Source of the DNA: Straminergon stramineum
Lineage: Eukaryota; Streptophyta; Bryopsida; Hypnales; Calliergonaceae
Assembly: GCA_963920665.1 (NCBI GenBank)
Contig: OY987267.1
Location: forward strand, 9,176,001-9,240,000
Direction of reading: 5' to 3'
DNA: 64,000 bases
Within the stretch, counting starts at the first letter, position 1. Every line of letters begins with the position of its first letter. Below, one piece after another: positions 24,154 through 36,658 of the stretch. The notes below the pieces were generated by a model, which worked only from the letters and a program-made list of their open reading frames with translations, did not search any database and was not told the origin of the DNA. The translations under genes and the position numbers were made by a program.

Positions 24154-25217
24154 GAATCCTCCCTAAGAATGGACCATGAATAGTGCAGGTGGTTCTTTAA
24201 ATGGACTACAATTTGTGAAGAAGTTGAATGTGATTGCAAATGCTTGATTATAGGACAATGAGCAATGGATATTGCACATTAGTATGTGTGGTTCCTAATT
24301 CATGAATGTGTAATTAAATACTTGACACAAAATTCCAAAATATAGTAAAAAATTGCCCTACATTGTCATTTATAGTGGGGTTTGCAATAAATGGATGAAG
24401 GATTTCCCTCTTTGAAACTGTAATGAGTCATTCATGGAACTTTGAGGAACATCTAAAGCTTCCTATTCATTAGTTCTTGGATTGATGTGCTCTAATCAAA
24501 GATAACTTTTATTTCATTATTGCTAAAGTCTATGAGCACCAATAGTGATCTACATAGTCTTCACTTTGAAAAAGCGTATCTAATTCATTTTAAGTTCAAA
24601 ATTTACAATTTAAATGAGCATGGAATTGTTTCCCATTTCTCTCTCTAGAAAAAAAATATAAATAATTGGGCATACTTCTTTTCCTACAAATCAATATTTC
24701 TCCTTACATGTGCCATTCATAAGCCTTCTATCCTAACACAAGTTGTTTCATATTTTTTTGAAGCATTTTTTAATTACTTCTGAATTTTCATACAAGATGA
24801 GCCATAGGTCCCTATTTATGACTGTAGATCTTCCATAAACTGTTCACTTGCAACTCTACAAAGAAATGGGAAAAGGAAAGAGAATGATTAGCTCTTACAA
24901 TAAATGATTTTTTCTTATCAATCCATTCAATGACTATAGAAGATCGATTTAAAGACCATCTCACATCCATTCAAGCTAGTCTACACAAGCAATTCTAAAT
25001 GCTTGCTCGCTTTTAGAGCCTCCTACCTTATTAGCTCCTTGAGTTTTCACCCATCTCATTTAATGATAATTAGGACTGTTCTTAGGGTCCATTCACTACA
25101 TAGGGCAAAAGATTAATACATGTGAGGTTAAGATTTCAACCCATTTGAATTGTCTACATGAAGAGGGAAACTTTCTTCACTTTTATTCAATGTGGTGCAT
25201 GACATGGGGTAATTATC
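24154..25217. other. AT-rich spacer, no gene seen
   Basis: About 1.1 kb of AT-rich DNA without supported genes. An inverted GAGCCTCCTACC word occurs near 25015, matching the ends of the 326-462 element. Confidence 0.4.
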
Positions 25218-26163
25218 CTAACCCGGCCTAAAGGACCATTTGTCCCTTTGGGAGACAAGATGCATTGTGGGTAGGCTCGTATGAGCTCAATTTTTAGTAA
25301 AACTTTTTAAAACTTTCTCAACAAGATAAAAAAACTTATTAGATTTTTAGGAATGTAGTTTTTATTCAATTTGTGCCTAAGAGAAAAAGATATACCACAA
25401 AATTAAAGCTAAGCTTCAAATTGAACTTGTTGGGCAATGAAAAAAATCAACAAAAATTTTAAATAAAAATTTTAAAAATTGATTTCTAGTAGATTTTTTT
25501 TTTAAAACATGGAAAGCTTTTGTTCATTCCATTTGGATTAATGATGAGAAAGTTATAGAGCATCTTGTTTTGTGGACAATTAGAACATCTGATTGAAAAA
25601 ATAACTTAGAGGATTTGTTTATGAGCTCAATTTTCACATTTTTTTCAAAACTAAACATTCCACATGTTTTACTTAGTTTGATTTTAGAAAATCTCACCAT
25701 TGGGATTCATGTGCTTTAATTCCATCTTAGAGCTTTTAATGATTTAGTTTTTTCCTCTACCATGTATCTTCTTCTACTTAACAATTTTTTAAAGAATAGA
25801 AATCACTTTATTTATGTAAAATTTATTTTTCATATGTTCTCCACTCAATTTTTTGTGATTAATTTTTTTTAATTCAAAATCTATAGTGCAATTTATTTTA
25901 AGTTGAGAGGATTCAAAGTCTCATATACTAATTTACCATGGTGCCAAAATATATGATTTCTTCATTTTGAATGCATTTATCTTGTATTCTATGCAGTCAA
26001 AGTGTCTAAAAATCTTATGACACATTCTCATACCAATCTAATCCAAGAGCCTAAGCTAGATATGCAAAAAATATTATTTAAAGATTTTTTTACTCTTTGC
26101 ACTAAAACTGGTGGTTTTGAGCAATTTTTGATGAAGAATAGACATTGATCCTTTATTGGTTAA
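25218..26163 (-). mobile_element. Worn TTAA-ended element related to family C
   Basis: The TTAA at 26160-26163, preceded by GATCCTTTATTGG, looks like a decayed CCTTTAGGGG-TTAA end. The interior, read on the - strand, resembles the segments at 36659-37170 and 58345-58860 (shared words around AGTCTAGTGC, ACTTTGAC and TGAGAATGTG). A possible far end, CTAACCCGGCCTAAAGGACC, lies near 25218. Boundaries are approximate. Confidence 0.35.
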
Positions 26164-28204
26164 ATTTTGAATGGTTTTAGTTTACTCACATGGGATTCTA
26201 TTCCTGAAAACAATTGAATGTTGGAAGATAATAGTGAGTCAGATATTTAATGAACAATTAGTCATTGAATGGATAATTGAATGTTCGAGTAGATTCCTAT
26301 GAAGTCAATTTTGAAGAGTTTCTGAAATTTGCACATTATGTGTGCACATTAAGTAATTGGATACTACATTGAAAAGTTATGTTGTGTGAGAAAATTCATA
26401 GAGTTCATTATGGACTTTGGACGAATTCCGACATTTTTTGTAAAGCCCCACCTTCATCTCTTTTTGAAATTTGGCATGTATGTAACTAGTATGATGCAAT
26501 ATGCAATTGTGAATAAACTAATTTTAGTTCAAAAATCACACTCCAAGAGAAGTCAAACTTTGTTAACTATGTCATGTGATTTTGAAATAAAAACATTTTC
26601 TTTGAATTTCAAACACTATAATTTTGTAATCTATGTAGTCAAAGATTTTGAATTTCTTTCCATATATTTTGACAACTTGGCTCTATGTTTTTACAATTTG
26701 GATTTTAAAAATACAAATTCACCAATTCACAAAAAATCATCAAAACATGGCTAATGTGTTGCTAGATTACATGACCTCTTTGAACTCCATGGTGATTTAC
26801 ATTAAGGTAGACAACTTATTTTGCTTCTAAATTTTTTATGAGAGTGCATAGTATAATATACTTATCAATGGCATAAATACTCATATTTGTGTAGAAGATT
26901 TTTTTTAATCAATGAGGGCTCAAAGTATGTTGCCCCTAATTGACAAGGTCAAACAACTTTATTTTTAAACTTCAAATGTTAGAATCTTACAATCCATGGG
27001 GTCAAATGGCTTAAAATCCCCCCTCCACTCCACATACACAATGACATAATGGTCTACTACAATTTTGTATAGTACAATTCAAATTCGAAAAACGTTCCAA
27101 TTTTCAACTTTGGTCAAAGCAACCCAAATTGGGAAGTTTATGACAATTTATCTTGAAAAGTGCCCTTTGTCCTTTGGTAGTTAAACCCCACAAAAGGGAT
27201 GGAGACGTTTTGCTCCTTGTTCACCTCTTGAAAGTTATACTATCCTCTTTCATGTGAACCAATTGTCAACTTTAGGAAGAATATTTATCTGTACATGAGC
27301 TATATTCTAAATTCTTAACTCCAAAATGACTAAAGTCCTACAATAGGTCTTTTTAGGATTCTCCATATTTTTGTCTATTTTCAATTAGAAATTGTGATTT
27401 TTTTTTCAAAAATTTGAAGGGAAGGTGTTGTAATGTAATACCTTTTCATGGAAATAATTTTTCTTTCAATCGATATTTCAGAGCAAAAATTATGCTTTCT
27501 TAAGCACAAATTGAACAAGCACTATCATCCTCCTCCCATTACAAAACATGAAATAATTCTATCGCTTTGTAGTATAAATTTATCTCTGCATGTAAAGATT
27601 TTATTCATTCAATTTGGATTTGTGATGTAAAAGATATGAAGAGTCTTGTTTTGCAAGAAACTAAGGGACCTTCTAGAAATTACAATGTATAGAATTTGAT
27701 TTTCAACTCAATTTTTACAATTTTCCAAAGTCAAAATGTCCTCCCTAGGGGTCAATTTTTTCCAATGCAATGCATCAAGATTCACATATTTCAATTCCAT
27801 TTTATAATTACCAACCAACTTAAACTTGACTTCTACTTTAAGAAAAACTTAAGGATGAAGATTAATTTTATTTTCAAAATTTTCAACTCAATTCTCTATT
27901 CTAAAGATTTAAACTTCAAATTGTATTGCACAAAAATTTGAAGTGAAAAAGACTCAAAGTTTGAAAGCTTAGCAAGGTGCCAAAAATCATTCTTTTCACC
28001 TTGAATCCTAATATCTAACAATCTGCATGGTCAAATTTATTGAAATTTTTTCACACATTCTCATGACATTTAATGCAAGATTTTCTAGTTAGTTATTTAA
28101 AAAAAATTCTTTTCCATCTTAGCTTTTTTCACTAAAACCAAATATTTTAGAGTGGTTTTCAATGAAATATAGCCCTAGAAAGTTACAAGTGAACCCACAC
28201 GAGA
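26164..28204. other. AT-rich desert with diverged repeat remnants
   Basis: No gene is supported; the longest frame (26386-26754) is AT-rich, with Phe/Lys/Ile-heavy composition and no motif. Segments around 27700-28160 resemble inverted family C text. A worn TTAA end (GTCCTTTGGTAGTTAA) lies near 27173-27190. Confidence 0.4.
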
Positions 28205-28998
28205 TTAACCCCTAAAGGACTCAATGACCATTGAATGAGGGTTGATATTATGTGAGCATAGGAGTGTAAGCCCATGACCCTATAATATTACACACCTATG
28301 TTATAGGTGTATAGACCATAGAAACTGTCTATGATTATAGGGTATATATGTTACAAGTACCCATATTATAGGTGTTTATGATACATACACCTTCTATAGT
28401 GTGTGGTATCTACATTATAGGTACCTATAATGTAGGCTCAATACTCACAAGCTCGCATTCTTGGGCTCACTTACTAGCACTGTTGACCATTGAACATATG
28501 CAAGCAATGTTAGGTAGATGCATACAAAGTCATTTTTTGAATAGATGTTCTTTAAATTTTGACACAATGTGTGAACATGTACCCCTTTAGAGGAAATGTA
28601 ATGTACCAATCTTTTTTTTTGATCAATTGCTTGAATCAAAAATTATGTTGCCCTAAACTTTTCAAGTAGCTTGGACAACATGTGCAAAAGTCCTCCTCTA
28701 CTTCTGAAATTTGGCAAGTATCTAACTTACATGATACCAGTTGCAAATGTCAAAACAATAACCATGTGTAGTGTAAAAATCTCACTTTAGGAAGAGTTAA
28801 AGTTTGTTGGCCTTGTAAAGCAAGGTCGAAAAAAAACTTTTTCTTCTAAATTCAAATGTTATAATCCTTCAATCCGTATAGTCAAAGTTTCTAAAAATCC
28901 TTTTTTTTTTTTTTTTCATTTTTTTTCACTCCCCTAAAAAGCTGCAATTTTTCATAATTTGTATCCAAAATATGCCTTGGTCCTTTAATAGGGTTTAA
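28205..28998 (-). mobile_element. TTAA-ended family A element, copy 3, interrupted by a nested element
   Basis: The ends are TTAACCCCTAAAGGAC at 28205 and GGTCCTTTAATAGGGTTTAA closing at 28998. The interior is the reverse complement of copies 1 and 2: a GTGTGAACATGTACCCC stretch, the ATGTGCAAAAGTCCTCCTCTACTTCTGAAATTTGG stretch (given here as landmarks only) and a T-run near 28900. It is split by a second element at 28236-28483. Removing that insertion and one target copy leaves about 535 bp, in line with the other copies. Confidence 0.75.
28236..28483. mobile_element. 248-bp TIR element, copy 2, nested in family A with an 11-bp target duplication
   Basis: Flanked by exact direct repeats TGACCATTGAA at 28225-28235 and 28484-28494. 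The ends (TGTGAGCATAGGAGTGTAAGCCC and, inverted, AGTGAGCCCAAGAATGCGAGC) are imperfect inverted repeats, and the inside is a run of ACCTATAATATAGGTG-like palindromic words. A duplication of 9-12 bp points to the Mutator-like superfamily. No ORF. Confidence 0.75.
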
Positions 28999-29211
28999 TC
29001 CTTGAAGGATGGTGAGACCACAAAGTGATTGATGAATGACATGATTGGTTGGTGGAGAAACAAAAAATGCACCTATTGGTCCAATACTCAAAGCAATTTT
29101 GGTGACTACCTTGGTCATAGGGGCTGCATTCTACAACTCTTGAAGGAGGGACTAGCACCCGTGAAAATCATCGCTTTTGGAATTGTGTGACATCCTCTAC
29201 TTTAACCCCTA
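28999..29211. mobile_element. Fragment of a short TTAA-ended family (D)
   Basis: From about 28995 the text TTAATCCTTGAAGGATGGTGAGACC... and a later GGTGACTACCTTGGTCATAGGGGCT match the element at 32521-32669 and, inverted, 52056-52384. It shares its left TTAA with the end of the family A element before it. The right end is not clear. Confidence 0.45.
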
Positions 29212-30123
29212 AATGTTTTCAACTCTGTTTTCACCCAAAATGCTCCAAAATTGTCATTTCTAGTACAAGTACCGAATTTTAAGGAAAAAACATTTTTGGA
29301 CACATTTAACCATAAGATCTTTTACTACACTTATATGAGAAGATGTGAAAAAAATTTCAAAAATTTACACCATGTAGATTTTAAGATATTAGCATTTGAA
29401 TTCAAAAAAATCCTTTTTTCAGCCCTATGAAAAAACGGGCACCTGCACAGGGCCACATTTGTATGAAAAAAATTTCCAAAATGGTGGTTACTCTTTGGAT
29501 TCATTCTTCAAGGCTAGTTGGCTACATGCTTGAAAAAATTCAAATCATTTGAAATTGTGCAACATATAGGAAAAAAAAGTAAGTACGATGAACTAGAGAA
29601 TGGTTCAAAATACTAAATTGTGAGGAATTTTGTTATAGAATTAAAAAAATGCCAATCCCAATGGTTGTAATGTTGTAATAAATAATCTACATCCTAAGAT
29701 TTTATTTTTTTCAAAAAATATTGATAATTGAATTAAATAAAGGACATCAAAGTTTATTTTAGAGTAGAGAATCTGAAACTACCCACAAACTAAAACTCCT
29801 CATAACTTTTATCTCATGAATCAAAAAGGAATGATTCAAAGCTTTCCATGTACATATATAATCAATTTCAAATTTTTATTTCTTCAAAACAATGTTTTTT
29901 TAAGAATTTTTTGGGCTGCCCGAAGATCAATGAAAATTACATACCATGCAATAACGTTTTAACCATGTAGTCAAAAGGTATGAAAATTGTTGGGCCTTAA
30001 AGCTACTCCTTGGGCACATGTTGTGTGAAAATTTCAAAGAAGAAAAAGAAAAACTTCATTCGTAGTGAGCTGCCCAAAATCACGATGTTGCCAAAAAACT
30101 CAGTTTGGACATTGAGGGGTTAA
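29212..30123 (+). mobile_element. TTAA-ended family B element, copy 1 (912 bp)
   Basis: TTAACCCCTAAATG opens at 29212 and CATTGAGGGGTTAA closes at 30123, so the inverted ends flanked by TTAA are present on both sides. The interior is unrelated to family A but is collinear, in reverse, with 47704-48650 (shared landmarks: TTGGGCCTTAAAGCTACTCCTTGGGCACATG, CTGCCC near 29920, and a CTCATAACTTT stretch). No ORF of significance. Confidence 0.8.
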
Positions 30124-33100
30124 AAAAACCAAAAATATTCATCGGAGGTCAAACCTATTGTGCAAGATTTGTCCTTTTTGCACAAAATCCAAAGGCTGAA
30201 CAATTGCGCAACTGTCCTACATAAGAAGATTCTTTGTCATCCATTGGACAAAAAAATGTCCTTGGCATTGTTTATGAGTTACGGGTTAAAATTTACAGTC
30301 CAACTTTGTCTTCACGCGTGGTGTGAATATACCCCCAAGAGGTTCAAATGGGGGGCTAAGACTAAAAGACGAACTTAGACTTCCAAGTTGCCGTGCAAAA
30401 GGAAGCGATTTGAAAACCATGAAGTTGGGAACTGTGCCTTTGGATCATGAGGAACTGAAGTTCAAGTCTCCTTGGATTTTTATTAACTATGCTTAAATAC
30501 TATTCTCTTCTCATTGAGTAACTGAAGGACTTTCATTATTTTATTCTAACTTAACACAACTGAGAAATCCTTTCCATTGAAGAATATTACTCTGAAAAAC
30601 TACACTGCCACACTGAAATCGAGAAAGCCTAGAAAACAAGAATTTGAAAGGCACAATTAGGAAGCAATTTGAAAGGAACGGCTTCGAAGGAATTTTGAAG
30701 GAACAGAAATTCTTGATTCATGTTGTCCTCCACTAAGGTAACTACACTTAATTTCGACCGTTTTCTTAAACCGCCCCTAAAGATTCTTGCCTAAAATGAA
30801 CTCCCGCTATTATAGTAGAACCGCCCATGACCAACCACTTAAGGAATATGTGCATGGTCCGGAGCTGTAGAAGGCAATTTTAATTTACAACCCTGTGGAT
30901 AGATAGAAATCATTGGCATTGCCAAAGTTTCGTAATTTTATTCCTTAAATTAAAATTGTTATGAATTTTAGAAGCCAAAAGTTGGCCTACTCCCATCCCC
31001 AATACATAGATTTTTTCATCATTGCTCATCTAAGGATTAATTGAGCTCTCAAAACGAAGCAAACGTGTCATTACAATGATGGTTACAAGATGGTGGGAAA
31101 CTGGAAACCTAATGATTAACCATCAGTCATCTCTTTGTTGAATTCCCCATTACCTATATATTGACTATGGGTTTTGGCTGGTAATGGGTGGTTCTACCAT
31201 AGTCATCATCAAGCATCTTTGAGGGTCGGTTTTTAAATCACCTATTTTCAGCACTTTGAATACTCATAGGTTATTTGTATAGTGTTCAAAAAATGCATCA
31301 TGAGAAAATCTGAAATCCCCCTTTTGACTACCAATTGCAATAAGATAGCTCAAAAAAAATTCATATAATAATGAAAACCATGCTTGTTTGCTTGTTTGTC
31401 TAGTGTTTTAGGTGGAGTTACCTTACAAATTGTTGAGATGTATTTGAAAAAATGGCTAGAGATAAAATATTCTACTAATATCAAACCCTTACTTAAACCT
31501 AAAATGCTAAAGCCTAAAATAGCATGGTCAAACATTGAAGTCCTCTATAATAGATGCTTCATTTTGCTATTGCAAATGAATGGATTTTTTATTTTTTATT
31601 TTTTAATGTTTTAGAGATTAGCTTAGATGTCTTCTATATGCCATAATAATTTCAGATTTTTTTGTGAAAATTCGAAATTATTATGAATTTTAGAAGAAAA
31701 AAGCATCAATCAAAGAAAATTCATATCAAACACAAAATAAGCTAAAAAAATCCGAAAATTTATCTATTGGTATATATTATGATGCTTAACATAATGGTCT
31801 ATAATGTAATTAGAAACTTAATAGAACTTGGTATTAGGCCCAAAGTTCAAATGCCTATAAAATACACAATTTCAAGGATTTTACAAAATTTCAAATTAGA
31901 ATAGAAAATAGAAATAATAAAGTTTCTTTGATTAGGTGATATCAAATTCAAAAAAAGATCATTCTAAAGGTTAAAATTCAGATCGAGATCAAAGGAGGTA
32001 GGTATTGTCAAATACACTAGAGAGGCATCTTCCATGATCCGTGGATTTTTAGCATCTCTTTCTCTAGAAAATTTTGTAGTTTCTCAATGAGGGGTTTTCC
32101 ACCACCATTTAATGCATACTCATACAAAGAACTCTCCAAAAAAAATCTTGGGTGAAAATCATCTGTTTTTTAATTAGACAAAGGAATGTTTGACCATTCA
32201 TCACCCATTTTTGGTTGCATCACCGTTTCAAGGTTAAACTCACACAAATAGAGACCATCAAGCTAAATTTGTCTAAGCTACAATGCATGGATTAATTTTC
32301 ACGTTCTCAAAATTAAGATAATAACATTAAAAACGAAATTTAAATCACAATAATTACTTGTAACTCCTTAACAACATTTAAATTATTGAAGAGAATTCAT
32401 TCTTCTTTCATCACCTATGTAGAGCATCCATTGATATACAACATGATTGTTTATTATTCTCTACAATGAATGTCCATAAAACGAAGTGCTTTTCAAAAAT
32501 CCCACAGTTTTATCATTTGGTTAACCCTCAAATGTCGAAGCAAATGTTTTGTGTTTGATGGATGACTTCACTGTTGACTATAGAAAAACATAATGCACTT
32601 ATTGGTCAAATAATAAGAGTAGTTATGATGACTACCTTGGTCATGGGGGCTTCGTCCTTTAAGGATTAAAAGGTCATATGAACAACATTGAAACATAGGG
32701 CATGTTGGAGTACAGTCATCCATTATCCATCTCAACTGAAACTTTGGTGATAAACATTAGATGAAATCCACCTCTTGTAAAGGGCTGTGAGTTCCCGCAA
32801 GTTCCCCTAAGTTCTAAGATTATGGAAACTCAGCCACAACAACTGGCTAGTGTAGCCAAGGTTCAACCACATGAGATTATAATAAAAAAAACATTTTTGA
32901 AATATTTTTGAAATATATATTTTTATATGTAATATTCTTTTTTTCTTTTTTTTCTTTTTTAATATTTTTTAAATTCTGGCCTGAATTGGCTAGTTCCCAA
33001 CATGGGGAACTAGCCTAAAATGGCCCTTTAGTGCTATTGAAAAACATCTAATGTCATCCATCCCAAACTCTTGTAATAAAACCTAATTAAGAATGCATCT

Positions 33101-35828
33101 TTGTCTATTGGTACATGGGTAAGTTAGCTACACCTAAAATTGCACGAATATGTTATGTGGTATAAACGATATGTTTTAGAAAATGAACAATAATTTTTGC
33201 ACATTGGTGAAGAACTATGTCAATCAAAGTGCAAGAGGTTCCTTAATTTTTTGAAGCATTATGAATTATTTATAAATTTTAAAAAATGCAAGGCATAGCA
33301 TAATAAAAGTGTCACGAAGGTGATGGTAAAATCCATTTAATGCATGCACATTAAAAAATGACACTAGTTGTATTGTAACATGGCATAGTAAAGAAGTTAA
33401 AACAAAGGAAAGTGTATCCAATCAACCATTTGTAAGGTTATCACCTCCACAATACTATAAATAGATCCACTCACTACCTAAAATGACCCCCAACTCCACT
33501 TTTAGTTGTCCTTCTAATGCTAACCATTTTGGGTATCTTCCCTATTCAATTTCCCTCAAAAGTAGAGAGCAATTTTCAAGAGTGGTCGATTTTAGGTGTG
33601 GTTACCTTATTGTTGATTGACCTTCAATGGAAAAATTGTTGTGCGAATTGCATGACTTTGCACTCGAAAAGGACAAAGCCTATGATTGTGTAGTCAAACT
33701 TGAATGTTCCTCATTTTGCACCCTCCATTTCTTCTATATTTATGAATGAAATCTTTTGGTTTTATTTTTCGGAGATGAAATCACATGTCTAATATTTGTC
33801 ATAAAAATTTCAAATTTCTTTGTGAAAATTTCAATTACCCAAAAATTTGGAAGTGAAAATGAAGAAAATTCATCTCAAATACAAATCATGTTCAAAAAAA
33901 CTAAAATTTCTATAAAAGAAGTGCATTATAAAGTAGGACGTTGTGGAATAAAAAAATTATGATGTCACTCTATATGTAGAAACCTAGTTATAGATCTTCA
34001 AACTTTACTAAAATGCTTGTTTTATTATTAAAAAATCACAATTTTCAAAGTGCAATGGAAATTGTACTTCAAAAACTTCATTTGATTCATTTTGCTCAAA
34101 AGCAAAAGGAGTTTTATGAATGTCAAAATCAAGGTTTAAGGGGAAAAAAACTCACAGTATTGAAATACAATGGATAGAGTACCACTTTTTTTATAAACCT
34201 CCCTATATAAAATAAAAAACAACTAAAATGTCTTGAACTTAACTAAATGGTTCTTCCCCATACTAGAAAGGTATTATCCTTCATTGCATACTTAGGAAGG
34301 ACTTATAAGGTAGTTTAAGGATTGGGGTTGGTTGAGCAACCATACAAAACCATAGTTTTTCAATGTAGGGGGCTTCTTTTCAAAGATGCAAATTTAAAGA
34401 GACACATGCTTCATTAGTAAACAATGTTATGGCAAAAGGAGGGTTAAAAAAACCATCCTCCAACACATTCTAGTGTGAAGCCAAATAATTATGAGGTAGT
34501 CTACTCTAAAAGCAATTGTGCTTTAAAAGCAAATATGTTGCAAAGGTACATTTTTCTTTCTTCAATATACCAAGGATATTCATTTCAAGAGGTATTTGCT
34601 TGGAGTGACCACTGCATTTCAACTCAAAAAATTTAGTATAACTACTTTTGTAAAGGTCCAAAAAATATGAAAACGACTTGGGTTGGATGTCAACTCTATT
34701 TTTATTTCTACAAAAATTTACTTAATATTATTTTAAATTTAGCTTCCTTGAAAATATAAATGTAATCAGCTCTTACATGGTTGCTTTTAGAGTAGACTAC
34801 TTATGTCTTGCCTATTTTGAAGTGCTAGTATATTAGTGAAGCCAATTGAAACCCTTGGCAAACAAAAATGGGGTGACATGTGAAAAGGGGTTGGGATATC
34901 TCTAACATTTTTTTTAGTGATTTAGATTTATTTAAGTAGCAACAATAATTTTAGATGAACTTTTGATGAGGTGTCTATTTCTATCCATCCTTGAGATTTA
35001 GAAAATTTGCTAAGTAGTGAACATTAGTGAATTATAGTTATACATGAATATTGATGAATAAAGTAGGGAGCAATATATCCATCTTCATAGTAGATGTCTA
35101 AGTTTCAGTGACCTTGTTTGGAATGTGAGGCTATAATGAGAGTAGTATAGATGATTACAACCTAGTACTTATCTAACTCAATGGTGATGTGGGGTTTTGG
35201 CATGAGGCCAAATGGCTAAATACAAGATAAAACAACCTATTACATACCTTTTATCCATTCCGGGCTCCTAAAAATGATCCCATTACAGATTTTTTTTAGT
35301 TATTGAGATGTGGGCCACATTTGATATCTTAGCTAACTAGAATGGAGTAATTAGTGATTGCAATGGGAACTTTCAGTTTTTTAATGTTAGTTCAATATAG
35401 GAAGTGACTTTTGTAGGTCTTAAGTGTTAGAAAATATTGTGACTACCATAGGTGAGTAAGATGAGTGTTATGGATCAATTTTTGTTGGTTAGGGGGTAGT
35501 CTACAAACTCTTTTAGGCTATGATGGGCTGAACACTTCAAACATTCATAACAAATTCATACTTTGTCGTGAAAAAATATGGTTTCAAATACTATCGCCAT
35601 TTCTATCACTTGACTTTCTCTGGAAAAAAAAAGTAGAAAATTTCAAAAATGACAAGAGGGCAAATCCCCCATCTGGTCCATAATGGACTGTTTTACCTTA
35701 GTAGAAAGTAAAATTAGGCGAAACAATACAATTTCTACTCCTTAATTCCTACACTAAAATCAAAGCAAATGGATGGTGGATGAATTTCGGCGTTTTGTTC
35801 GCTAATTAGAAAAAAACGTTGCTGGACC
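30124..35828. other. AT-rich desert with scattered repeats, no supported gene
   Basis: The frame at 30160-30378 has a less AT-rich, protein-like look and a possible continuation to about 30480, but no family was recognised. A short TTAA-ended element lies at 32521-32669. The segment 34534-34735 is repeated, inverted, near 51745-51955, and 35440-35705 resembles 2640-2945. No RNA genes were seen. Confidence 0.4.
32521..32669 (+). mobile_element. 149-bp TTAA-ended family D element
   Basis: The left end TTAACCCTCAAATGTCGAAGC and the inverse of the right end, TTAATCCTTAAAGGACGAAGC, agree at most of 21 positions. The inside contains GACTACCTTGGTCATGGGGGC, also found at 29100-29125 and inverted at about 52070-52110. 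Non-coding. Confidence 0.6.
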
Positions 35829-36164
35829 TCATCATGAAGGTCATCTCCTTGTAATAAATGCCAATCATTAGGACCAATCGAATTGCCACGCTGGCTAAAG
35901 TGCTGAGCTGGACCTACTGGGAGGGCCACGTCTCCACGAGGAGGGGCTGAGGGAGACCCAAGGCAAGGGAATGGGGGAGAGGTAGGTTATAACTTATAAG
36001 TTATAACCTACCTCTCCCCCATTCCCTTGCCTTGGGTCTCCCTCAGCCCCTCCTCGTGGAGACGTGGCCCTCCCAGTAGGTCCAGCTCAGCACTTTAGCC
36101 AGCGTGGCAATTCGATTGGTCCTAATGATTGGCATTTATTACAAGGAGATGACCTTCATGATGA
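35829..36164. repeat. Perfect 336-bp palindrome without a spacer
   Basis: Arms 35829-35996 and 35997-36164 (168 bp each) are exact reverse complements by hand comparison; the centre is AACTTA|TAAGTT. The arms are much richer in G+C than the surrounding DNA. On the outer left the matching strand runs on into a further protein-like frame (- strand, 35735-35929), while the right flank differs, so the palindrome looks like an inverted duplication of part of a longer segment. A transcript would fold into a long double-stranded hairpin. An assembly or library artefact is possible. Confidence 0.9.
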
Positions 36165-36658
36165 ATCTAGTATGAAAGGGTACGTGACACGTTGGCTTGT
36201 CGCCTTGTCGAGCAGATAAGGTGGGATAGCTGCGCCTCTAGCTGGCCAGGGGCTTCCCGCTTCCATAGGCCATGGTTTTAAAAATATTTTTTTATTTTAT
36301 TTTATTTTCAAGGATGAGTAGGCAACAGCGATTGAGAGTTATGTCAGTTATATATTTTTAAAATAGGTTTTCTAATTAGTTTTTTTTAATAGTTTATTGG
36401 CATCCAAATAGGCAAAAAGTATTTCTGGATCCTAAAAAACAAACAAACAAGTGCGCTCATAATTGAAATGACACTCCAGTGACAGTGACAGTGGTTACAG
36501 TATATTTAAATTAAAATGGACACAACATTTGGCCATAAAAAGGTCACCGTTTGTGTATAAGTTACATCTTGCAACTGAAGAAGTTGCAGGAGATAGCGAA
36601 AAACAAAGAAACTTTATTAGTGAGGTGATGAAGCTATTTACATACATGGATCCGTACC
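36165..36658. other. Spacer; first 120 bp GC-rich, then AT-rich
   Basis: The first 120 bp after the palindrome keep a high G+C content (GTGACACGTTGGCTTGTCGCC...), then the sequence returns to AT-rich. No ORF or RNA feature is supported. A short AAAC repeat lies near 36437. Confidence 0.4.

Noticed and set aside
26386..26754. 122-aa + frame in the desert
   Set aside because: Composition is driven by A/T runs, no motif was seen, and the surroundings are worn repeats.
30160..30480. 72-aa frame with protein-like composition, suspected organelle DNA insertion
   Set aside because: I could not match it to any plastid or mitochondrial protein with confidence, and the frame has stops soon after.
30419..30480. 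tRNA-like GTTCAAGTCTCC (B-box-like)
   Set aside because: No matching A-box, acceptor stem or anticodon arm could be drawn around it.
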